Part shown: piece after piece, positions 1 to 7,852 of the stretch | Numbering within the stretch: position 1 is the stretch's first letter | Layout of the letters: every line of letters starts with the position of its first letter | NCBI GenBank assembly: GCA_031418395.1 | Contig: JANOXL010000109.1 | Span: 1-24,518 of the forward strand | Length of the DNA: 24,518 bases | Reading direction: 5' to 3' | Source: JANYCG01 sp031418395 | GTDB taxonomy: Bacteria > Pseudomonadota > Gammaproteobacteria > Burkholderiales > Burkholderiaceae_C | Notes under the pieces: generated by a model | What the model was told of the DNA's origin: nothing | The model's input: only the letters and a program-made list of their open reading frames with translations | Databases searched by the model: none | Translations under genes and position numbers: made by a program

Positions 1-1431
<1,431 letters not shown>

Positions 1432-1433
1432 GG

Positions 1434-1485
1434 TCAAGTCTGTTGGGCTCAAGCCGACTTGATGGTTTCCAGCCCTCTGGTTTTT
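1434..1485 (+). terminator. Possible glmS terminator: weak hairpins followed by T5
   Basis: Just after the glmS stop there is a TCAAGTC/GACTTGA inverted repeat (1434-1440 with 1456-1462). It is followed by a short CCAG-CCCT-CTGG hairpin (1469-1480) running directly into five T residues (1481-1485). The second hairpin plus T-tract has the layout of an intrinsic terminator, but the stem is only 4 bp, so this is a weak candidate. Confidence 0.35.
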
Positions 1486-1652
1486 CAACACTCTCCCGAA
1501 AGGCAGTGCCTTGCTGAAGGGTCGGGCGAGGGAATACCCGATTATCAATATTGTCAGGAATGGCGAAACTGTTTCTGGGTTCTTCACAGTCGCGTTGACA
1601 TCAACGCTCAGCTGTTTAGGCCAAGCCCCACTAACAACCGGAGACCGTTCAT

Positions 1653-2666
1653 ATGCAAACCAAGCTCTCACGCAGAGTCGTTCTTGGTCGGGGCATCGTT
1701 GCCGCGACCGCCTGCATCGCAGCCCCTGCCGTCGTCCACGCTCAGGCGCCGCGGGTGATGAACCTCGGATTCTCGACACCGGTCGAGTCGGACTATGGCG
1801 TTTTTTCTACCAAGTTCGCGCAGCTTGTCAAAGAACGGATGGGCGGCGCCATCGACGTGAAAGTCCGCTGTTGCGCCACCATCGCCACCGAGGATGACGC
1901 CTTCAAGGCGCTGCAGCTCGGAACCGTCGACGCGTATTTCGTCTCCCAAAACAACATCTCTCCCCACTTCCCGCTGATGGACATCCTGGTGCTGCCCTAC
2001 GTGCTGCAGGGCGCTGCGCATGTGCGCAAGATCCGTGACGGTGGCGTGGCTGACGAACTCGCCGATCGGTTGCGCAAGGCGACCGGCGTGCACCTGCTGG
2101 CGTGGGGTTCGTTGTCGCACCGAGATTTCTACAACTCGAAGCGCCCGATTAATGAGGTGAAGGATTTTGCCGGCCTCAAGGTGCGCGTGCCCAAGAACGA
2201 AGTGATGATCCAGACCTTCCGCGCCTTCGGCTCGGAGCCGATTCCGCTGGCCTGGTCGGAGACTCCGGCGGCGCTGCAGACCGGCGCGGTCGATGGTTCC
2301 GACAACGGCACCTCGGTGATCAAGTCGATGAAGTTCTACGAGTTCTCCAAGCACCTCGCCATCCTGGAGCATTTCGCCGGCTTCGCTCCCTTGCTGGCGA
2401 GCCCACGCTTCATGGACCGTCTGTCGCCCGAGCAACTGCGAACGTTTCAGCAATGCGTCAAAGAGGCGGCCCAGCACCAGATCACCACTGTCGAGTCCGA
2501 GGTGGAGGACATTCGCAAGTTCCTGGGCGCAAACGGCATGCGCGTCACACGGCCGAACCAAAAGAGCTTCATCAATGCCGTGTTGCCGCTGCAAGACAAG
2601 TTCGTGGCAGAGCGCGGCGCTGAATTCAAGACCATGCTCGACAAGATCCGCGCCGCGGCTGCATGA
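1653..2666 (+). CDS. TRAP transporter periplasmic substrate-binding protein, DctP family
   Basis: Solute receptor of a tripartite ATP-independent periplasmic (TRAP) importer that delivers an organic acid-type ligand to the membrane permeases encoded next. The 337 residues fit the family. The N-terminus carries a twin-arginine-like signal (LSRRVVLG at residues 5-12, hydrophobic stretch, cleavage likely after VHA at residue 30), suggesting Tat export. The conserved GLKVRVP segment, which contains the Arg that binds substrate carboxylates in this family, and the ETPAALQTGAVDGSDN segment typical of DctP proteins are both present. The start is supported by CGGAGA at 1639-1644, eight bases before the ATG. 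It is first in an operon with dctQ-like, dctM-like and deacylase genes. TTGACA at 1595-1600 could be a -35 element, but no good -10 follows. The ligand is not readable from sequence; an N-acylated D-amino acid is inferred from the downstream enzyme. Confidence 0.93.
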   Translation: MQTKLSRRVVLGRGIVAATACIAAPAVVHAQAPRVMNLGFSTPVESDYGVFSTKFAQLVKERMGGAIDVKVRCCATIATEDDAFKALQLGTVDAYFVSQNNISPHFPLMDILVLPYVLQGAAHVRKIRDGGVADELADRLRKATGVHLLAWGSLSHRDFYNSKRPINEVKDFAGLKVRVPKNEVMIQTFRAFGSEPIPLAWSETPAALQTGAVDGSDNGTSVIKSMKFYEFSKHLAILEHFAGFAPLLASPRFMDRLSPEQLRTFQQCVKEAAQHQITTVESEVEDIRKFLGANGMRVTRPNQKSFINAVLPLQDKFVAERGAEFKTMLDKIRAAAA

Positions 2667-2787
2667 GCACCGCCGGGCCGCTCCCAAGGGCGAATCCCGC
2701 AGTGCGTAGCACGGAGGTTTCCTGTTGAGCACCGCCGGGCCGCTACCAAGGGCGAATCCCGCAGTGCTTAGCACGAAGGTTTCCTGA
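2664..2787 (+). repeat. Two tandem 62-bp units with internal ribosome binding sites, bridging dctP and dctQ
   Basis: Unit 1 is 2664-2725 and unit 2 is 2726-2787; they differ at only four positions or so. Each begins TGAGC at a stop codon, contains the small hairpin GTGC-NTA-GCAC (only the loop base differs) and ends with GGAGG (2713-2717) or GAAGG (2775-2779) seven bases before the next start-like codon. The start-like codons are ATG 2663, TTG 2725 and ATG 2787, spaced exactly 62 bases apart. The first two would encode near-identical peptides of about 21 and 20 residues beginning (M/L)STAGPLPRANPAV. They end at TGA 2726-2728 and TGA 2785-2787, each overlapping the next start. The layout is therefore dctP, mini-ORF, mini-ORF, dctQ, each coupled by overlap. 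The peptides themselves may be meaningless. The repeat is certain; its coupling role is inferred. Confidence 0.9.
2775..2779 (+). promoter_or_regulatory. Ribosome binding site of dctQ, supplied by repeat unit 2
   Basis: GAAGG lies seven bases before the ATG at 2787. The equivalent GGAGG in unit 1 (2713-2717) lies seven bases before TTG 2725, so the repeat duplicates a complete initiation signal. Confidence 0.6.
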
Positions 2788-3320
2788 TGAGCGCTGCGCC
2801 CATGCGGCAGAGCCTCAGCATCGCGGGGCGGCCATTTGAGGAGTGGCTGGCCTGCGGGCTGGTGGCCATCATTTCGATTTGCGTTTGTCTGCAGGTCTTT
2901 TCGCGCTACGTGCTGAACATCGGTCTGGTCTGGACCGAAGACGCCGCGATGTTCGCCATGACCTGGGCCGTGTACCTCGGCGCTGCCATGGCGGTTCACG
3001 AGAGATTCCATGTGCGGATGATGGCCACCGTGATGGTGCTTCCCTACCGCGCCGCATTGTTTGTGACCTTTCTGTCGGATCTGATCTGGGCGGCGTTCTT
3101 GGTCTTCATGATGGTCTATGGCTGGGTGTACCTGGAGCTGCTTTGGCGACAGCAGACCGTCATCGCCTCGATGAAGATTGACGCGAAATGGATACAAACC
3201 ATCATCGTGATCGGCAATGGGTTGATGTTGTACCGGCTATTCGAAGCCTATTGGCATTGGTGGCAGGGGGACCGCAAGGGTTTCCCCACGGTCGACGACG
3301 AAGATGCGGCTGAGATATGA
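2787..3320 (+). CDS. TRAP transporter small permease, DctQ family
   Basis: Small membrane subunit of the TRAP importer; it partners the large DctM subunit in the inner membrane. The 177-residue protein shows the four hydrophobic helices of the family: around residues 22-40 (ACGLVAIISICVCLQVFSRYV), 50-70, 88-108 and 132-150. The conserved VFSRYVLN and WTEDAAMFAMTWAVYLGAAMA segments are present. The charged C-terminus (DDEDAAEI) is cytoplasmic by family topology. The start ATG overlaps the TGA of the preceding mini-ORF (TGATGA), and the stop overlaps the dctM-like start (ATGA at 3317-3320), so translation is probably coupled on both sides. Family assignment is secure. Confidence 0.92.
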   Translation: MSAAPMRQSLSIAGRPFEEWLACGLVAIISICVCLQVFSRYVLNIGLVWTEDAAMFAMTWAVYLGAAMAVHERFHVRMMATVMVLPYRAALFVTFLSDLIWAAFLVFMMVYGWVYLELLWRQQTVIASMKIDAKWIQTIIVIGNGLMLYRLFEAYWHWWQGDRKGFPTVDDEDAAEI

Positions 3321-4606
3321 GCGACGTCTTCATCATCTGTAGTGTTTTCGTCATCCTGATGGTCATTGGCGTGCCGATCTATGCGGTCGTCGGGTTCAGC
3401 GTCGCCATTGCACTGCATCTGGCCGACATCCCGCAGACCATGCTGGCGCAAACCGCGTTCACGGCGCTGCAGCCATTCCCGCTGCTGTCGATCCCGCTGT
3501 TCGTCCTGGCTGGCCGCCTGATGGAAAAAGGCGGCATGGCCAACCACCTGATCCGGATCGCGACCAAGCTTGTCGGCGCCTACAAAGGCAGCCTCGGCCT
3601 TGTCACGGTGATCGCCTGCGCCTTTTTCGCGGCTCTTAACGGGTCGGGCCCGGCGACCACCGCCGCGGTCGGCAGTGTCACCATTCCCACCATGATCCAG
3701 GAAGGCTACAGCCGCCGCTTTGCCGGCGCCGTGGCCGCCTCTGCCGGAGCGCTGGGGAGCCTGATCCCGCCCAGCAACCTGATGGTGATCTATGCACTGG
3801 TGGCAGAGGTCTCGATTCCACGCATGTTCTTTGCGGGCATCATCCCCGGCGTCGTCGTCACCGCGCTGCTGCTCGTGACCGCCTGGTACATCGCCATGCG
3901 CAACGGTTTCGGCGGTCGGGGAGCACCCTTTGCCATCGGCCCGCTCCTGTGGGCCATGTGGGAAGGCAAGTGGGCGATAGGGGCGCCGCTGGTCATCCTC
4001 GGTGGCATCTATAGCGGCGTGTTTACGCCGACCGAGGCGGCGGGCGTGGCGGTTGCTTACGCCTTGTTCGTCGGCCTTTTCGTCTACAAGGAGCTCAGCA
4101 TGGACTCCATCGTCGAGGCGCTGCGCTTCACCGCGCTGATCGCCGGACTGCTCGTGCTGATCACGCCGACCACCGCGTTCGGTCAGGTGCTGGCCCTGTA
4201 CAACCTGCCGGAGAAAACCATTGAGTTCATGGGCCCGATCGGGCAGAACAAGTGGTTGTTCCTGCTGGTCGTGGGTACCTTTCTGATCCTGATCGGCACC
4301 TTCATGGACTCGTTTGCACAGATCGTGCTGTTCACGCCGGTGCTGCTGCCTGCCGCTGTTTCCGCGGGCATCGACCCGATCACCTTCGGCATCTTCACGG
4401 TGCTCACCTGCGAGATCGGTTTTCTGACGCCGCCCGTGGGCGGCAACCTGTTCATCGGGGCAAAGCTTGCGAAGGCCAGCATCGAGCAGATATCGGTAGC
4501 GGTGCTCCCGTTTTGCCTTGCCTACATTGTCGGCATGGTCTTCGTGGTCGCCTTCCCACAGCTCGTGGTGTGGCTGCCAAACCTCGTCTTCGGCCCCACC
4601 AAGTAA
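3317..4606 (+). CDS. TRAP transporter large permease, DctM family
   Basis: Large channel-forming subunit of the TRAP importer, which drives uptake with a sodium or proton gradient. The 429 residues match the usual length, with about a dozen hydrophobic segments spread over the whole protein. Family hallmarks are visible: IPLFVLAGRLMEKGG, the FFAALNGSGPATTAAVGSV loop, GSLIPPSNLMVIYA, and the symmetric second half with GTFMDSFAQIVLFTPVLLP and FLTPPVGGNLFIGAKLA. It overlaps the small permease gene by four bases (ATGA). The deacylase gene starts 14 bases after its stop, so the four genes form one transcription unit. Confidence 0.94.
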   Translation: MSDVFIICSVFVILMVIGVPIYAVVGFSVAIALHLADIPQTMLAQTAFTALQPFPLLSIPLFVLAGRLMEKGGMANHLIRIATKLVGAYKGSLGLVTVIACAFFAALNGSGPATTAAVGSVTIPTMIQEGYSRRFAGAVAASAGALGSLIPPSNLMVIYALVAEVSIPRMFFAGIIPGVVVTALLLVTAWYIAMRNGFGGRGAPFAIGPLLWAMWEGKWAIGAPLVILGGIYSGVFTPTEAAGVAVAYALFVGLFVYKELSMDSIVEALRFTALIAGLLVLITPTTAFGQVLALYNLPEKTIEFMGPIGQNKWLFLLVVGTFLILIGTFMDSFAQIVLFTPVLLPAAVSAGIDPITFGIFTVLTCEIGFLTPPVGGNLFIGAKLAKASIEQISVAVLPFCLAYIVGMVFVVAFPQLVVWLPNLVFGPTK

Positions 4607-4620
4607 TTCAGCAGTAACCC

Positions 4621-6222
4621 ATGTTCGACACCATATTCAGCGGCGGTACGGTCTACAACGGCGAAGGCACCGCACCGTTGCTGCAGGACATCGGTGTACG
4701 CGATGGCCGTCTGACCGCCATCGGCGACCTGAGCGCAGCTTCGGCAGGGCAACGGCTGGACGTCACGGGCCTGGCGGTCACGCCTGGGTTCATCGACCTG
4801 CACACGCATTCGGACTTCACGCTGGTCGTGGATGGCCGGGCGCAGAGCCAGGTGCACCAGGGCGTGACCACCGAGGTGGTGGGCCAGTGCGGCGTGAGCT
4901 GTGCACCGCTGCGTCGGGGCGGTGATTTGGGCGAGATGTCCGCCGGGCTTCCGGCCGAGGCAGCGCGTGGCCGACAGTGGCGCACATTCGGCGAGTATCT
5001 GGCGGTGCTTGCCGCAAGCCCGCTGGGGGTCAACGTCGCGGCCTTCGTCGGGCACGGCACGGTGCACCGCGCCGTGCTGGGTGACGCGCTGCACGCTGGT
5101 GAGCCGGAGGATATCGCCCGCATGAAGCGGCTGGTGGAGGAGGCGCTGGACGAAGGCGCGGCGGGCTTTTCCAGTGGGCTCGAATACTGGCCGGGCATCC
5201 TGTCGTCGCCCGAACACCTGGTGCCCTTGTGCGAGGCAGCCGCGCAGCGCGGCAAACTCTATTCGACCCACGTGCGCAACCGGGATCGTCACTACGACCT
5301 GGGTTTTGGTGAAGCCATCTCGGCTGCAAGGCAATCGGGTGCCCGGCTGCAAATCTCGCACATCCAGACCAAATTCGGCGCACCGGCGTATGCGGGTGAA
5401 CACACGCTCGAGCTGATCGCCGCCGCGCGCCGGCATGGCATGGACATCGCCTTTGACGTGATCCCGCACGACTGGAACAACACCAGCGTCATAGCGATAC
5501 TGCCCAAGTGGGTGCGCGAAGGTGGCACGCAGGCCACGCTGGAACGCCTGAAAGACCCTGCCGTGCGACAGAAGGTCAAGGACAACCCGGCGCCGATGTT
5601 ACTGATCGTGAAGGCCAGGCAGTGGAGCAAAGTGAAGCTGCTGAACGCGCGTGCCAATCGGGCACTGATCGGCACCGATTTTGCCGAGATCGGCCGCCAG
5701 CGTGGAGTTGACCCCTACGATGCCCTGATGGACATGCTGATCGAAGAAGGCGAAGACGCGACGCGCCTGATGTGGGCCACGCAGAGCTTCAGCGAGCAGG
5801 AGATCGAGATGTTCATGCGCGACAGCGCCTGCGCCGTCATCTCCGACACCGCCGCGCTGGCGCCGGACGGCGCGCTGAAGGACCAGCTGTTCTCGCTCAG
5901 CGGTTACGGCTGGGCCGCGCGTTTCTTGCAGCACTACGTTCGTGAGCGGCAGGTGCTCTCGCTGCCCGAAGCCATACGGCGCATCACCTCATTGCCGGCT
6001 TCGCGACTGGGGCTCAAGGATCGGGGCCGATTGCAGGTTGGCCACTGGGCCGACGTCACGGTATTCAACCCCGAGCAGATCGAGAGCCGCTTCACCGTGA
6101 GCCAGCCGCGTGCATACCCCGGCGGCATCGTTCACGTGATGGTTAACGGCGAATTGGCCATGCACGACGGGTGCCGTACCGACCACCATGCTGGCCGCGT
6201 GCTGCGCGAATTCCACGCCTGA
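4621..6222 (+). CDS. N-acyl-D-amino-acid deacylase family amidohydrolase (D-aminoacylase-like)
   Basis: Zinc amidohydrolase expected to remove the acyl group from N-acyl-D-amino acids, or to open a related cyclic amide, in the cytoplasm. The 533 residues fit D-aminoacylase and related dihydroorotase-like enzymes. Visible are the N-terminal beta domain (FSGGTVYNGEGTAPL), the metal motif HTHSD (His61, His63, Asp65), the characteristic VGQCGVSCAPL with Cys90 at the bridging metal position, GFSSGLEYWPG, the THVRNRD His segment, the SHIQTKFG segment and VISDTAALAPD. The C-terminal GRLQVGHWADVTVFNPEQI closes the beta domain. No strong Shine-Dalgarno precedes the ATG, so translation may depend on the upstream gene. 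Its position directly after a TRAP system suggests it processes the imported solute. Exact substrate (D-Glu, D-Asp, hydrophobic D-amino acid) cannot be told. Confidence 0.88.
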   Translation: MFDTIFSGGTVYNGEGTAPLLQDIGVRDGRLTAIGDLSAASAGQRLDVTGLAVTPGFIDLHTHSDFTLVVDGRAQSQVHQGVTTEVVGQCGVSCAPLRRGGDLGEMSAGLPAEAARGRQWRTFGEYLAVLAASPLGVNVAAFVGHGTVHRAVLGDALHAGEPEDIARMKRLVEEALDEGAAGFSSGLEYWPGILSSPEHLVPLCEAAAQRGKLYSTHVRNRDRHYDLGFGEAISAARQSGARLQISHIQTKFGAPAYAGEHTLELIAAARRHGMDIAFDVIPHDWNNTSVIAILPKWVREGGTQATLERLKDPAVRQKVKDNPAPMLLIVKARQWSKVKLLNARANRALIGTDFAEIGRQRGVDPYDALMDMLIEEGEDATRLMWATQSFSEQEIEMFMRDSACAVISDTAALAPDGALKDQLFSLSGYGWAARFLQHYVRERQVLSLPEAIRRITSLPASRLGLKDRGRLQVGHWADVTVFNPEQIESRFTVSQPRAYPGGIVHVMVNGELAMHDGCRTDHHAGRVLREFHA

Positions 6223-6602
6223 GCACCGGCTGTCGTATGGGCGAGTATTAGTGACACTCAGATTTTGGGTGAGTGTGCCAAGCCCATGATTTTCAATGCA
6301 ATTCGAGAACCTCAGTTGTAGGGTCACAAACGACGGCAAAACCCGAGTAAAAGTCGATCAAATTTACGCGACAGCCGGTTACAACCGCACTTGGTGAAAT
6401 CACGAAAAACTGCGCCGAAAATTGAGTCACTTATTCAGCGCATCCTTAGGTGAGAATTGGCAAAGAATGATATTGAGAACACGACCAAGCGGAGTTACCG
6501 TTTTTCAATAAAATTGTGACTATCGAAACGGCGTTTTTTCTCACTTTTACTGTTTTAGAAAATGACACCTCTCTTCTGTACAAATTTACCGTTTTAATAA
6601 CT
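6223..6602 (+). other. 380-base AT-rich non-coding gap with a hairpin and a thrice-repeated motif
   Basis: No convincing gene. After the deacylase stop, a 7-bp inverted repeat ACACTCA/TGAGTGT (6254-6260 with 6270-6276, 9-nt loop) may help end the TRAP operon, but no T-tract follows. The second half (about 6400-6600) is much more AT-rich than the flanking genes and carries three copies of TTAC(C/T)GTTTT, as expected for a control region of the dehydrogenase gene downstream. I could not find a convincing -35/-10 pair. Confidence 0.6.
6495..6595 (+). repeat. Three direct copies of TTAC(C/T)GTTTT upstream of the dehydrogenase
   Basis: Copies lie at 6495-6504 (TTACCGTTTT), 6547-6556 (TTACTGTTTT) and 6586-6595 (TTACCGTTTT); the last is eight bases before the chosen ATG. 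The spacings of 52 and 39 bases are about five and nearly four helical turns, so the copies would lie on a similar face of the DNA. They could be regulator sites, but short AT-rich words recur easily. Confidence 0.4.
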
Positions 6603-7772
6603 ATGCTCAACACAGGTCTGCATGAATTTCTCGCCCAAGATCGCGTGATCTGGGGGAAGCCAGCTGCCATAGCGGTGGTGGAAGAGGCTGACCGGCGGGG
6701 CGCGCAACGCATTTTTATCGTCACGGGCCGCACGCTGAACGGCCAAACTGAGGTGGTCAGCAAAATCCGTGCGGCTTTAGGTGCGCGTTGTGTCGGCACC
6801 TTCGATGAATGCCGGGAGCACACCCCGCGTGACAGCGTGATAGCGGCAGCAGCATCGGCGCGGGCCGCGAACCCAGATTTGATCCTCTCCATCGGCGGCG
6901 GCACAGTGATCGATACCGTCAAAGTGATGCTGATCGCCTTGGCGCACGATTTAACGCGGCCCGAGCAACTCAGCGATTTCCATTTACGTGTCAACCCTGA
7001 CGGCAGCCGCCACGCGCCTGTGATCAAACCCTTGCCGTTTCGGCAAATCACGGTATCGACCACACTAAGCGCAGCGGAGTTCTCCAATTTTGGGGGCTGT
7101 GTGGATCCAGTGCGCCAGGTCAAAGATGGCTATATGGGCCGTGAAATTGGCCCGGCAGCGGTGATTCTGGACGCTGAAGCTACCGTGCCCACGCCCGAAT
7201 GGTTGTGGCACTCAACGGGTATCCGCGCGGTGGACCACGCAGTGGAAGGCATTTGTTCGATTGCGCCATCACCCTTGATTGAGGCCGCCGCATTGCATGC
7301 GCTGAGGCTTTTGGCGAGCGCGATGCCGCGTGTGAAGGTCAATCCGAATGATTTGGACGCGCGGCTGCTGTGCCTGCAAGGCGCGTGGTTAGCGGGTATG
7401 GGCATTTTGCGTGTGCCTTACGGCGCCAGCCATGGCATGGGCCACTCGCTGGGTGCGGTCACCGGCATGAGCCACGGCCATACCTCTTGCGTGATGTTGC
7501 CGCAGGTGATGCGTTACAACCTGGACGCGACCCGGCCACAACAAGCACGTATTGCCGTAGCCATGGGTCGTGCGGATGGCGATGCTGCCGCCGCGGTGGC
7601 AGAGCTTATTGCTGCGCTGGGCCTGCCGTCCCGCTTGTCGGCGCTGAACGTCAAACGTGAGCAGTTTGCGAAAATTGCCGAAGGGGCGAAAGACAACCTG
7701 TGGGTGCGTACCAATCCGCGCCCAATCACCGATGCCGCCCAACTTATGGAACTGCTGGACAACGCCTGGTGA
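6603..7772 (+). CDS. Iron-containing alcohol dehydrogenase family protein, maleylacetate-reductase-like
   Basis: NAD(P)-dependent oxidoreductase of the group III (Fe-ADH/MAR) fold, about 389 residues. The nucleotide-binding GGGTVIDTVK is at 98-107, the STTLSAAEFSNFGG segment at 152-165, and the metal-region motifs AVDHAVEG at 209-216 and HGMGHSLG with MSHGHT at 278-294. In metal-dependent members the first ligand is an Asp four residues before the His of HAxE; here that position is Arg208, with an Asp at 211 instead. Classical iron binding is therefore doubtful and the protein sits closer to maleylacetate-reductase-type relatives. A GTG at 6516 would add 29 residues rich in Phe, Leu and Thr with no family match; ATG 6603 is preferred because homology begins there, though no good ribosome binding site precedes it. 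It ends convergently with the DUF1295 gene. Substrate unknown. Confidence 0.85.
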   Translation: MLNTGLHEFLAQDRVIWGKPAAIAVVEEADRRGAQRIFIVTGRTLNGQTEVVSKIRAALGARCVGTFDECREHTPRDSVIAAAASARAANPDLILSIGGGTVIDTVKVMLIALAHDLTRPEQLSDFHLRVNPDGSRHAPVIKPLPFRQITVSTTLSAAEFSNFGGCVDPVRQVKDGYMGREIGPAAVILDAEATVPTPEWLWHSTGIRAVDHAVEGICSIAPSPLIEAAALHALRLLASAMPRVKVNPNDLDARLLCLQGAWLAGMGILRVPYGASHGMGHSLGAVTGMSHGHTSCVMLPQVMRYNLDATRPQQARIAVAMGRADGDAAAAVAELIAALGLPSRLSALNVKREQFAKIAEGAKDNLWVRTNPRPITDAAQLMELLDNAW

Positions 7773-7775
7773 TTA

Positions 7776-7793
7776 GGTGGGGTGGGTGGGTGG
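7776..7793 (+). other. G-rich tract between convergent genes, possible two-layer G-quadruplex
   Basis: Four bases past the dehydrogenase stop the + strand reads GGTGGGGTGGGTGGGTGG. Runs of 2, 4, 3, 3 and 2 G are separated by single T. This falls one run short of the strict four-runs-of-three rule but could form a two-layer quadruplex in the RNA or the DNA. No ordinary terminator hairpin is visible in this gap, so it might play a role at the transcript end; that is speculative. Confidence 0.4.
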
Positions 7794-7852
7794 AGTCAAC
7801 GTGTCGGATGGATGGGCCGGTCAATAACCTGGGTCACTGCGCTCGATAAAAA

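Noticed and set aside
1668..3197. 509-residue open frame on the - strand
   Set aside because: Runs antisense across the clearly recognisable TRAP binding protein and small permease; its His/Arg-rich composition is typical of a shadow of GC-rich coding DNA.
4522..5469. 315-residue open frame on the - strand
   Set aside because: Antisense to the deacylase gene and the end of DctM, with no recognisable motif.
6220..6255. Third copy of the 62-bp coupling repeat after the deacylase
   Set aside because: Only TGAGCACCG and a later GGGCGA match; too short to call a copy, though the position at a stop codon is suggestive.
6516..6602. GTG start giving the dehydrogenase 29 extra residues
   Set aside because: The extension is AT-rich, unlike the family N-terminus, and overlaps the repeated TTAC(C/T)GTTTT motifs; ATG 6603 matches where homology begins.
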